The notes below the pieces were generated by a model. The model did not search any database. It saw only the letters and a program-made list of their open reading frames with translations, and was not told the origin of the DNA. DNA of 12,795 bases. Origin: an uncultured Sphingobacteriales bacterium. GTDB lineage: Bacteria > Bacteroidota > Bacteroidia > Chitinophagales > Chitinophagaceae. Shown piece by piece: positions 1 to 5,476 of the stretch (positions are counted from its first letter, which is position 1; each line of letters opens with the position of its first letter). The stretch spans positions 1 through 12,795 of the forward strand of contig CAMPKG010000061.1 of the NCBI GenBank assembly GCA_946887085.1, given 5' to 3'. Both the position numbers and the translations under genes were made by a program.

Positions 1-387
1 TGCGGCTTGGTTAGCTGAGTATTTTCTGCAAAACGAAAATATAACAAAACCGTTCATAGCTATTTTGTAAGCTTTCACGACAACTTTATCGTAGGCCCTG
101 TAGACATTGGTTATGGTGCAACGGTGAGCAAACACCAAGTAGACATTAATGAAAGCTTCAGGGATTCTCTAAAAAACATCACCAGCAACATAAAGTATTA
201 CAATAATTGGGGATTCGGCCCTTCCGTGTCGGTGTATTACCGTATGCTGCGGGTACTGGCCGGTGGCATTATTTACCAGCCACACATATTGTCGTTAAGC
301 AATTTCGGATTCAAATACGAACACACGATCATGTTCGACCTGCGGATATCTTTTAAAAGAGGCCAGCGTCCGCTTGGAGGAAGCTAA
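1..387 (+). pseudogene. 3' remnant of an outer-membrane-barrel-like protein, interrupted by TGA
   Basis: The frame is open from position 19 to the TAA at 385-387, with a TGA at 16-18 just upstream. Between 19 and 387 the only usual start codon is a GTG at 124, giving an 87-residue protein. The codons before that GTG (about 61-123) already read as plausible protein (HSYFVSFHDN, then IVGPVDIGYG), so coding probably extends upstream of 124. The alternation of polar and aromatic residues, with a final strand such as YEHTIMFDLRISF, resembles the C-terminal strands of a beta-barrel. The TGA could be a nonsense change from TGG (Trp). Alternatives are a frameshift outside the window, or a genuine short gene starting at GTG 124. 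No family is recognised, and the 5' part lies outside the window. Confidence 0.45.
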
Positions 388-465
388 ACTGGCACAGATT
401 TTTTAACACGGAAAATGCTGGCTGTAACCTTTCGGCACTTTGTCGATCAAGGGCGGCTATGCATC

Positions 466-498
466 GGGCTGCCTCTTTGAGGTAGCCCTTCATTTTTT
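466..498 (+). terminator. Rho-independent terminator
   Basis: A 10-bp stem (GGGCTGCCTC at 466-475, GAGGTAGCCC at 479-488, one G-T wobble) closes a TTT loop and is followed by TTCATTTTTT. The T-run is on the + side, so it mainly terminates transcription coming from the barrel remnant. It also sits just past the stop of the opposing lipoprotein gene. Confidence 0.75.
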
Positions 499-500
499 AT

Positions 501-1007
501 CTACTTGTTCCTGTACGATTCCGTCACTTCCAGGTAGAAGTACACTCCGAAAGCAACCTGTTCATAAGTATAATGATATTGAAGGAGGTCGTCGGTGAGC
601 GTAAGTACATCTGCGGTCACAGTGTCTTCAGGAAACCAGGCAGAATTTGGATTGAATAATCTCAGCTTTGTATCGTTCTCCAGCAACTGCCAGTAACCGC
701 CGTCAATAGTTTGAGGATCTGAAGGATCGCATTTTGTCGGGCCTTCATCTCCCCTCATAGTTCCATCGGCATTGTAGACGCCAAAATCGTCCTGGTCACA
801 ACTATCAAAATCAGAAATATTGTCCTCTGTCAGCGAGGTATCGCCATCGTAAATGGAATAGGTCTTCACATGTTCGGGATACCATTTGCCGTTGATCAGC
901 GATTGTTTCTTTGTTTTGGGAACAATGTTCTTGTCTTCTTTGTTATTGCAGGATGCAAAAGCAAGAATAGCGGCGCAGCAAAGCGCAACAGGGGTCAACA
1001 GTTTCAT
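501..1007 (-). CDS. Lipocalin-like domain lipoprotein
   Basis: This is a predicted 168-residue lipoprotein. The N-terminus has a hydrophobic segment ending in FASC, giving a lipidated Cys20, followed by NNKEDK. That acidic/lysine stretch resembles the Bacteroidota lipoprotein export signal, so the protein may face the cell surface (inference). The mature part has the layout of Bacteroidota lipocalin-like small lipoproteins: LINGKWYP near residues 37-44, DSCDQDDFG at 68-76, the DGT turn at 81-83, TKCDPSDPQT at 91-100, a YWQL strand, and LTLTDDLLQYHY at 135-146. Cys70 and Cys93 could form a disulfide. The open frame extends 13 codons upstream to 1046, but a consensus promoter at 1031-1061 would place the transcript start near 1024, so the ATG at 1007 is chosen. 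The gene appears monocistronic. The ligand or role is unknown. Confidence 0.8.
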   Translation of the reverse strand: MKLLTPVALCCAAILAFASCNNKEDKNIVPKTKKQSLINGKWYPEHVKTYSIYDGDTSLTEDNISDFDSCDQDDFGVYNADGTMRGDEGPTKCDPSDPQTIDGGYWQLLENDTKLRLFNPNSAWFPEDTVTADVLTLTDDLLQYHYTYEQVAFGVYFYLEVTESYRNK

Positions 1008-1030
1008 ATCAGCAAAGGCTAGGTTTGTTT

Positions 1031-1061
1031 CAAATATAATCAACAACTATGCCGAATTCAA
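1031..1061 (-). promoter_or_regulatory. Bacteroidota-type promoter for the lipocalin-like lipoprotein
   Basis: On the minus strand, TTG (1061-1059) is followed after 20 nt by TATATTTG (1038-1031), an exact match to the Bacteroidota -33 TTG / -7 TAnnTTTG pattern. Transcription should start near 1024, leaving about a 17-nt leader before the ATG at 1007. Confidence 0.75.
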
Positions 1062-1101
1062 ATGCCGGCCTGCGAATGGCCCCCGGTTGGATAAAATAAA
1101 A

Positions 1102-1132
1102 TTGCTAAAACGAATAAAAAATAGTATTTTTG
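1102..1132 (+). promoter_or_regulatory. Divergent Bacteroidota-type promoter with no clear gene downstream
   Basis: TTG (1102-1104), a 20-nt spacer and TATTTTTG (1125-1132) fit the Bacteroidota promoter consensus as well as the minus-strand promoter 40 bp away. Transcription would start near 1139 and run into the AT-rich gap. The next convincing + strand gene starts only at 4174, so the product, if any, would be a short RNA or a very small protein. Confidence 0.5.
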
Positions 1133-1156
1133 TTATGTTATTCAACCTCGAAAGCG

Positions 1157-1175
1157 GTTGACAAGTTCTTTGACA
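1157..1175 (+). repeat. Two TTGACA direct repeats, 12-bp period
   Basis: GTTGACAAG at 1157-1165 is followed by TTGACA at 1170-1175, so the TTGACA core recurs 12 bp apart. The same core occurs in inverted orientation as a triple repeat at 1418-1447. These may be paired binding sites for a DNA-binding protein. Confidence 0.5.
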
Positions 1176-1231
1176 TAAACGCTATCGCCAAAATCAGTAA
1201 TCTGCGGGTCTTAAAATCTTTTTTTTAAAAG

Positions 1232-1311
1232 AACCTTCACAACCGAACGAAGTGAGCTCGTTAAGTCCGCTGAAAAAATTTCTTAAAAATAACCTTAACA
1301 AACCTTCACAA
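1232..1311 (+). repeat. AACCTTMACAA repeat set
   Basis: AACCTTCACAA is present exactly at 1232-1242 and 1301-1311, and the one-base variant AACCTTAACAA is at 1291-1301. The last two are tandem with a 10-bp period, directly followed by the palindrome TTGTTAACAA. A looser copy (AACCTTGTCAA) starts at 1415 and merges with the CTTGTCAATT array. Confidence 0.5.
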
Positions 1312-1417
1312 TTGTTAACAACAAATATGGAAATAGTTGCTATCACCGCCGCTCAGGAAAAATTTCTTCAAAACTGTCAACCGCTAATTCGTGAAAACAA
1401 ATTTTTTTCGAAAAAAC

Positions 1418-1447
1418 CTTGTCAATTCTTGTCAATTCTTGTCAACA
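1418..1447 (+). repeat. Triple CTTGTCAATT tandem repeat, 10-bp period
   Basis: There are three consecutive 10-bp units: CTTGTCAATT (1418-1427), CTTGTCAATT (1428-1437) and CTTGTCAACA (1438-1447). One unit per helical turn would place identical sites on one face of the DNA. On the minus strand the unit reads AATTGACAAG, related to the GTTGACAAG at 1157. A diverged single copy (CTGTCAACCG) is at 1374-1383. Confidence 0.7.
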
Positions 1448-1469
1448 CATATAAAAAAACGAAAACAGA

Positions 1470-2255
1470 TCACGAATTTGCAATAAGCGACTGCAGGTAG
1501 TCCACAGCTTTTACAATACGGCTGCCATACCAGCTAAACATTTCGCCATCTACCAGCAGTACTTCCGCATTGGGTAAAACAGTTTTTACTTCAGCTATGT
1601 GTTTTTCTTTAAAAGGGAAAGGTTCGGAAGAAAGCAATACAAGTTCCGGGGCAAGCTCACGAAGGGTGTCGGCAGTCACTTCAGGGTAACGGTTCTCCCC
1701 TGCGAACACATTGGTCCACCCCATGGTGGTGATCATATTGCTGATGAAGGTATCGCGCCCCACGCTCATCCAGGGGTCGCGCCAGATGAAATAAGCAACG
1801 CGCTTAGAATTGGCGGCCTTTGCAAGCTTATTGAAACCGTTAACGATGTTCTCCACCAGTTCACTGGCCTTTGCATCGGTACCTGTTAGCTGGCCAACAA
1901 CCTGTATCATTTGCAGGGCCTGCGGTATGTTCTGTATATCGCTGATCCATACGGGAAGTTCCGCAGCCAGTTGTTCGATCTGCTCCTGCGTGTTCTCTTC
2001 TTTGTTGGCGATGATGAGGTCGGGTTGCAGCCCGCGTATCTTATCGATGTGCAATTGCTTGGTACCTCCCACCCTTGTCTTGCTGCGGAACCAGCTCTCC
2101 GGATGCACGCAAAACTTAGTGATGCCCACCACCTCATCATTCAATCCCAGATCAGCTAGTAGCTCTGTCTGCGACGGTACCAGTGACACAATGCGCTTCG
2201 GCGGAAATTGAATTTCCACTTCGCGGCCTAACATGTCAATTATCGTGCGCATCAT
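1470..2255 (-). CDS. BtuF/TroA-like helical-backbone metal (cobalamin) receptor without signal peptide
   Basis: This 261-residue protein belongs to the periplasmic-binding-protein class III family (Peripla_BP_2), best matching BtuF-like cobalamin or siderophore binding proteins. Visible hallmarks are PPKRIVSLVPSQTELL (residues 18-33), FCVHPE (48-53), VGGTKQLHIDKIRGLQPDLI (62-81), the central WRDPWMSVGRDTF (158-170), MGWTNVF (178-184), and the C-terminal DGEMFSWYGSR (236-246). It starts MMRTIIDMLGREVEI with no signal peptide or lipobox, unlike a true periplasmic receptor. It may therefore be cytosolic, or the annotated start may miss exported residues. The start ATG overlaps the stop of the upstream membrane-protein gene (ATGA, 4 bp), indicating translational coupling. 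No ABC permease or ATPase lies nearby. Family assignment is firm; the ligand is inferred. Confidence 0.85.
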   Translation of the reverse strand: MMRTIIDMLGREVEIQFPPKRIVSLVPSQTELLADLGLNDEVVGITKFCVHPESWFRSKTRVGGTKQLHIDKIRGLQPDLIIANKEENTQEQIEQLAAELPVWISDIQNIPQALQMIQVVGQLTGTDAKASELVENIVNGFNKLAKAANSKRVAYFIWRDPWMSVGRDTFISNMITTMGWTNVFAGENRYPEVTADTLRELAPELVLLSSEPFPFKEKHIAEVKTVLPNAEVLLVDGEMFSWYGSRIVKAVDYLQSLIANS

Positions 2256-2599
2256 TCGAACCGGCGGAAATAGAAGAATACGAAGAAGGTAAACAGAATA
2301 TCAGCTGGAAACAGCGCATCTGTGTAGTATACGATGTCCATTGGCGTCTTCAGCACAAAACGAAGAATGAGATTGAGTGCCGTAAGCGAGATGTAAGCGT
2401 AGGCTGCCCATTTCTTCATATCGCAGATGAAGAGCCAGCTAATGGCGTAAGCCAGCAACCAGAGCGGCTGCACCCATATCTTCCCTAAAGGCTCGCTGCT
2501 GTACTCGTAAACGCCGTACAGCAAAAGGCCGGTATGAAATAAAGCCACCAGTGGAAATAACACCGGCGGCTTTTTAATGATTCTGTTGATGAATTGCAT
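2252..2599 (-). CDS. Small four-helix integral membrane protein, unknown function
   Basis: This 115-residue hydrophobic protein has four likely transmembrane segments at about residues 11-30, 40-59, 64-82 and 94-111, joined by short loops. It begins MQFINRIIKKPP, a positively charged N-terminus, and ends FYFRRFE. Aromatic residues and prolines cluster at helix ends. No catalytic motif is seen and no family name can be given with confidence. Its TGA stop overlaps the ATG of the BtuF-like gene downstream, so the two are probably co-translated and may act together, for example in metal or cofactor handling (inference). About 100 bp with a large inverted repeat separates it from the upstream enzyme gene, so readthrough from that gene is uncertain. 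No promoter match was found in that gap. Confidence 0.75.
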   Translation of the reverse strand: MQFINRIIKKPPVLFPLVALFHTGLLLYGVYEYSSEPLGKIWVQPLWLLAYAISWLFICDMKKWAAYAYISLTALNLILRFVLKTPMDIVYYTDALFPADILFTFFVFFYFRRFE

Positions 2600-2611
2600 A
2601 ATTACTAATTA

Positions 2612-2688
2612 CTCATTTGCTCAATATCTCAAATACTCAATTAATGTTTTTTACCTGCATTGAGCCATTATGCCACTGAGCAATTGAG
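2612..2688. repeat. Large imperfect inverted repeat built of TTGAGCMAT-like units
   Basis: Arms 2612-2641 and 2659-2688 are reverse complements at 21 of 30 positions, with a 17-nt spacer containing a T-run (2646-2652). Within the arms a short TTGAG(C/T)-type unit recurs: ATTGAGCCATT starts at 2659 and again at 2683. The other arm carries the complementary CTCAAT pieces. It sits between the stop of the PLP enzyme gene and the membrane-protein start. It could be an extragenic palindromic element, or act as a weak terminator or processing site. Confidence 0.6.
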
Positions 2689-2698
2689 CCATTTAAAA

Positions 2699-4072
2699 TT
2701 ATCCTTTGCTGAATGCATTCAGTATGTCGTACTTGGTAAGGATGTGATATTGCCCGCTTTCGTCTTTGGTAAGGATGGCACCATTGTCTTTGTTGATATA
2801 ATGTGTCAGCCTTTCAAGGGGCGTATTGGCATCTACCGTGGGCAGAGCAGCTTCTTTCACATCGGCTATCATGAAGTCTTTGACATCAGGATTCTCAATG
2901 AGTTTTTTGAACAGTCCGCCTTGCGTGATCGCTCCTGTTACTTCTCCGTCTTTCATCACCGGCACCTGCTCGATATCGTATTTCTTCATCAGGTCGAGTG
3001 CGTCGCTCACTTTGGCGTCTTCATCAATGGTTACCAGCCTGCGACGACCGAGGCCGCCCAGCAGATCCTTCACCGTATCGACATCGAGGAAGCCGCGATC
3101 CAGCATCCATTCATCGTTATATACTTTACCAACATAGCGGCTGCCATGATCGTGGAAGATGACAACAACTACATCGGTCGGCTTCAGTTGGTCTTTCAGT
3201 TGTTTCAGGCCTGCGATAACAGAGCCGGCAGAGTATCCCGCAAAAATGCCTTCTTCTTTGGCGATCTTCCGGGCCATCACGGCGCCGTCTTTATCGGTCA
3301 CTTTTTCAAACTGGTCGATCGCATCCTTGATATAGTTTTGCGGCAGGAAATCCTCACCGAAACCCTCAGAGATGTACGGATACACTTCGTTCATATCCAG
3401 CTCGCCGGTCTCAAACCACTTTTTCAACAAAGACCCGTAAGTATCAATCGCCCATACTTTGATGTTGGGGTTCTTCTCTTTCAGGTACATACCGGTACCC
3501 ACTATAGTACCGCCAGTACCCGCAGCCACCACGAGGTGTGTTATTTTACCTTCGGTCTGCTCCCATATCTCCGGGCCGGTCTGCTCGTAGTGCGCCTGGC
3601 GGTTGGCGAGGTTGTCGTACTGGTTCACATACCAGCTGTTGGGTATCTCGGTAGCCAGTCGTTTGGAAACTGAATAATAAGAGCGCGGGTCTTCGGGTTC
3701 TACATTGGTAGGACAAACGATCACCTCAGCGCCAAGGGCTTTGAGGATGTCGGCCTTCTCTTTCGATTGTTTATCCGTAGTGGCGAAAATGCATTTGTAT
3801 CCCTTTACGATGGCGGCCAGCGCCAGGCCCATACCTGTGTTGCCGGATGTTCCTTCGATGATGGTACCGCCGGGCTTGATCTTGCCTTCCTGCTCAGCTA
3901 CCTCCAGCATCTTCAGAGCCATGCGGTCTTTGATGGAGTTGCCGGGGTTGAAGCTTTCTACCTTAGCATAAACCGCGCACGGAAGATCTGCTGTGACCCT
4001 GTGCAGTTTTATAAGAGGGGTATTGCCAATAGTTTGCAGGATGTTGTCGTAAACACGCTTGTTGGGAGTCAT
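2699..4072 (-). CDS. Cystathionine beta-synthase-type PLP enzyme with C-terminal CBS-domain pair
   Basis: This predicted 457-residue fold-type II PLP enzyme is expected to condense serine or an activated serine with homocysteine (transsulfuration), or to make cysteine. The N-terminal part carries NTPLIKL (17-23), the PLP lysine in SIKDR (Lys48), the substrate/cofactor loop EGTSGNTG (73-80), and the phosphate-binding GTGGT (185-189). SEGFGEDF (235-242) and HGSRYVGK (309-316) are typical of cystathionine beta-synthases. Residues about 345-455 form two CBS motifs, e.g. YDIEQVPVMKDGEVTGAIT and the final ILTKYDILNAF, probably a ligand-sensing regulatory module. Length and domain order fit bacterial CBS enzymes. 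The open frame extends to a TTG at 4108, but MTPNKRVYDN at the ATG (4072) matches the family start better. The long + strand frame inside it is a shadow. Confidence 0.93.
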   Translation of the reverse strand: MTPNKRVYDNILQTIGNTPLIKLHRVTADLPCAVYAKVESFNPGNSIKDRMALKMLEVAEQEGKIKPGGTIIEGTSGNTGMGLALAAIVKGYKCIFATTDKQSKEKADILKALGAEVIVCPTNVEPEDPRSYYSVSKRLATEIPNSWYVNQYDNLANRQAHYEQTGPEIWEQTEGKITHLVVAAGTGGTIVGTGMYLKEKNPNIKVWAIDTYGSLLKKWFETGELDMNEVYPYISEGFGEDFLPQNYIKDAIDQFEKVTDKDGAVMARKIAKEEGIFAGYSAGSVIAGLKQLKDQLKPTDVVVVIFHDHGSRYVGKVYNDEWMLDRGFLDVDTVKDLLGGLGRRRLVTIDEDAKVSDALDLMKKYDIEQVPVMKDGEVTGAITQGGLFKKLIENPDVKDFMIADVKEAALPTVDANTPLERLTHYINKDNGAILTKDESGQYHILTKYDILNAFSKG

Positions 4073-4173
4073 GGGGCGAAGGTAAAAAATAGTTGAAACA
4101 TCCGTCAATTATGGGAATGTGAAACAGAAGGCGAGTGGCAAGGTTTTATAGCCTTCAACAGAAACTTTTGAAT

Positions 4174-4680
4174 ATGAGTGACCATAAAGACCTGCAGAAC
4201 CATGAAGGGATCGAAAAACTGAAGAAGATAGCTATGGATGTGGACATATGTATGTTCTGCACCAATGTGTCGGGGATACCTTTCGATACAAGGCCAATGA
4301 GCACGCAGGATGTGGATGACCAGGGCAACCTTTGGTTCATGAGCAAAAAAGGCAGTAACAAGGACCAGGAAATAAAACAGGACGACCGGGTACAACTGCT
4401 TTATGCCGACAAGAAAAGCTCAGACTACATGACCGTCAACGGCCACGCCGATGTTTTCTACGACAGGCAGAAGGTAGGAGAGCTCTGGAAACCACATGCA
4501 AAAGCATGGTTCACAGAAGGCAAAGATGACCCGGAAATAAGCATTATCCGCGTACGTCCTGAAGAAGCGTATTACTGGGATACCAGGCACGGTGGCATGG
4601 TGGCGTTCTTCAAAATGATGGTGTCTGCCGCCGTTGGAAAGACGATGGATGACAGCGTGGAAGGCTCAATAAAACCTTAG
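4174..4680 (+). CDS. Pyridoxamine 5'-phosphate oxidase-fold protein (general stress protein 26-like)
   Basis: This 168-residue soluble protein has the split-barrel flavin-binding fold of the PNPOx-like family, in the general stress protein 26 branch. Landmarks are an N-terminal helix (EGIEKLKKIAMDV), the strand CMFCTN, the conserved FDTRPMSTQDVDDQGNLWF (37-55), FMSKKGSNKDQEI (55-67), VQLLYADKKSSDYMTVNGHA (73-92), and the WKPHAKAWFTEGKDDPEI motif (105-122). The family usually binds FMN or FAD and may reduce or protect against small oxidised molecules; its substrate is unknown, and it is not expected to be the biosynthetic PdxH. The ATG at 4174 is preferred over an upstream GTG at 4135 because the family begins near MSDHKDLQNHEGIEKL. 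It is divergent from the PLP enzyme gene with about 100 bp between starts. No clean promoter match was found. Confidence 0.87.
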   Translation: MSDHKDLQNHEGIEKLKKIAMDVDICMFCTNVSGIPFDTRPMSTQDVDDQGNLWFMSKKGSNKDQEIKQDDRVQLLYADKKSSDYMTVNGHADVFYDRQKVGELWKPHAKAWFTEGKDDPEISIIRVRPEEAYYWDTRHGGMVAFFKMMVSAAVGKTMDDSVEGSIKP

Positions 4681-4734
4681 GCAAAAATGTTATCCACATA
4701 GTACCAACAGCCTAATAACGAACCATTTACAAAC

Positions 4735-4752
4735 GTATGGTTAAGACCATAC
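4735..4752. repeat. Perfect inverted repeat, possible operator or weak terminator
   Basis: GTATGGT (4735-4741) and ACCATAC (4746-4752) are perfect reverse complements around TAAG. No T-run follows, so it is not a standard terminator. It lies between the stress-protein stop and the start of the small secreted protein, where an operator would be plausible. Confidence 0.4.
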
Positions 4753-4827
4753 AAAGCTGTTGTTAAACCCTTTGAAAAATTATGAAATCGCTAAGCCATG
4801 TATCACCTTTGCTAAAACATAATAGTC

Positions 4828-5190
4828 ATGAAACAGAAAGTTGCCTTCCTTCTCTTCGCAATATTGACCGCCACCGGTGCAGAAGCACGTAAGAACAAAA
4901 AGAATACGGTAGAACTTTCGTACCCCGCCAATAACGCGATCGTTGCAGGCACAGTTGCTGCTCCGCATGAGATAACTGTAAAGACAGACAATACTTTCAA
5001 CATTAATATCACTACCGAGCAGGCAAGCCCAACCGGTCCCCGGGTAATTATCGAGAACGGACGGAACCTGGTAGTATCGGGCAGCACAGACCAAAACCAC
5101 GATTACCACGTGACCTACAATGCCAGCCAGGATGAATTCATCTCGGGCACGTACGACGTCAGCCTGGTTTACACTGCGTCTGTAGAATAG
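4828..5190 (+). CDS. Small secreted beta-rich protein, unknown function
   Basis: This 120-residue protein has a clear Sec signal peptide: MKQK, a hydrophobic core VAFLLFAILTATG, and likely cleavage after AEA at residue 20. The mature ~100 residues begin with a basic stretch (RKNKKN). They then alternate beta-strand-like segments and turns: VELSYPANNAIVAG, EITVKTDN, FNINITTEQA, RVIIENGRNLVVSGSTDQ, YHVTYNA, YDVSLVYTASV. There are no cysteines in the mature part, no lipobox and no T9SS tail, so it is probably periplasmic. The pattern suggests a small beta-sandwich, but no family is recognised. It follows the stress-protein gene by about 150 bp that includes an inverted repeat, so it is likely transcribed separately. 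A terminator lies about 150 bp downstream. Confidence 0.75.
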   Translation: MKQKVAFLLFAILTATGAEARKNKKNTVELSYPANNAIVAGTVAAPHEITVKTDNTFNINITTEQASPTGPRVIIENGRNLVVSGSTDQNHDYHVTYNASQDEFISGTYDVSLVYTASVE

Positions 5191-5204
5191 TCAGAATAAC
5201 CTCA

Positions 5205-5313
5205 GGGCTGGCGCAACGTCGCTCTGCTCTTACGATCATCGCTGGATAGCAGCCATCTGCATTGGCAATACCGCTACTTTATATCGCAAACAATATTAAA
5301 TGCGCCAGGTCCC
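5205..5313 (+). other. Structured untranslated region or possible small RNA
   Basis: GGGCTGGCGCA at 5205-5215 can pair with TGCGCCAG at 5301-5308 and, across a 2-nt bulge, with CCC at 5311-5313. This closes an 85-nt domain. Inside, CTGCT (5224-5228) can pair with AGCAG (5248-5252). TGCATTGGC at 5258-5266 duplicates the 3' arm of the terminator at 5331-5339. It could be a structured 3' UTR of the secreted-protein mRNA or a separate small RNA. No own promoter was found. Confidence 0.35.
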
Positions 5314-5317
5314 GAGC

Positions 5318-5346
5318 AGCCAATGCCCTTTGCATTGGCTTTTTTA
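5318..5346 (+). terminator. Rho-independent terminator upstream of mdh
   Basis: AGCCAATGC (5318-5326), loop CCTTT, GCATTGGCT (5332-5340), then TTTTTA form a perfect 9-bp stem with a T-run. It ends transcription from the small secreted-protein gene ahead of the separate mdh promoter. Its 5' arm could alternatively pair with the upstream copy of GCATTGGC at 5259-5266. Confidence 0.85.
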
Positions 5347-5406
5347 TGTCGGCTGCCGTTATATTAGAATATCCGTACATAACTGTAAATAATACTCGTA
5401 TAACGG

Positions 5407-5440
5407 TTGTCGGCAAAATGATACGCAGGCCTTATATTTG
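5407..5440 (+). promoter_or_regulatory. mdh promoter
   Basis: TATATTTG at 5433-5440 is an exact TAnnTTTG -7 element. A TTG at 5407-5409 lies 23 nt upstream as the -33 element, at the long end of the usual spacing. Start near 5447 gives a leader of about 30 nt, A-rich just before the ATG and without a Shine-Dalgarno sequence. Confidence 0.75.
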
Positions 5441-5476
5441 CAGCCATTCTCTTACTGATAAAAACCATTTAATAAA

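Larger units (their letters stand above)
1008..1469. other. AT-rich intergenic region with promoters and short repeats
   Basis: This 462-bp gap lies between the lipoprotein gene (start side) and the 3' end of the BtuF-like gene. It holds two divergent promoters, the AACCTTCACAA and TTGACAAG repeat groups, and two perfect palindromes: TTGTTAACAA at 1312-1321 and TTTTTTCGAAAAAA at 1403-1416. An open frame at 1252-1500 (+), starting GTG, or ATG at 1327, exists but is K/N/F-rich as expected from base composition and runs into the opposing gene. It was not accepted as coding. No strong terminator hairpin for the BtuF-like gene is visible. Confidence 0.6.

Noticed and set aside
1157..1447. Replication origin in the AT-rich repeat region
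   Set aside because: Iteron-like repeats are present but there are no DnaA-box clusters, and no dnaA, rep or partition genes nearby; a regulatory role is simpler.
1418..1447. CRISPR array
   Set aside because: Units are only 10 bp, directly abutting, with no spacers and no cas genes.
1252..1500. Plus-strand open frame in the AT-rich gap
   Set aside because: Its K/N/F-rich composition mirrors base content, it passes through the tandem repeats, starts at GTG, and overlaps the 3' end of the BtuF-like gene. No family features were seen.
1810..2211. Plus-strand open frames inside the BtuF-like gene
   Set aside because: They are Ser/Cys-rich antisense shadows of a gene with clear family motifs.
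2660..3673. Long + strand open frame (337 codons)
   Set aside because: It lies almost wholly antisense to the well-supported PLP enzyme gene and shows no recognisable motifs; its openness follows from the codon use of that gene.
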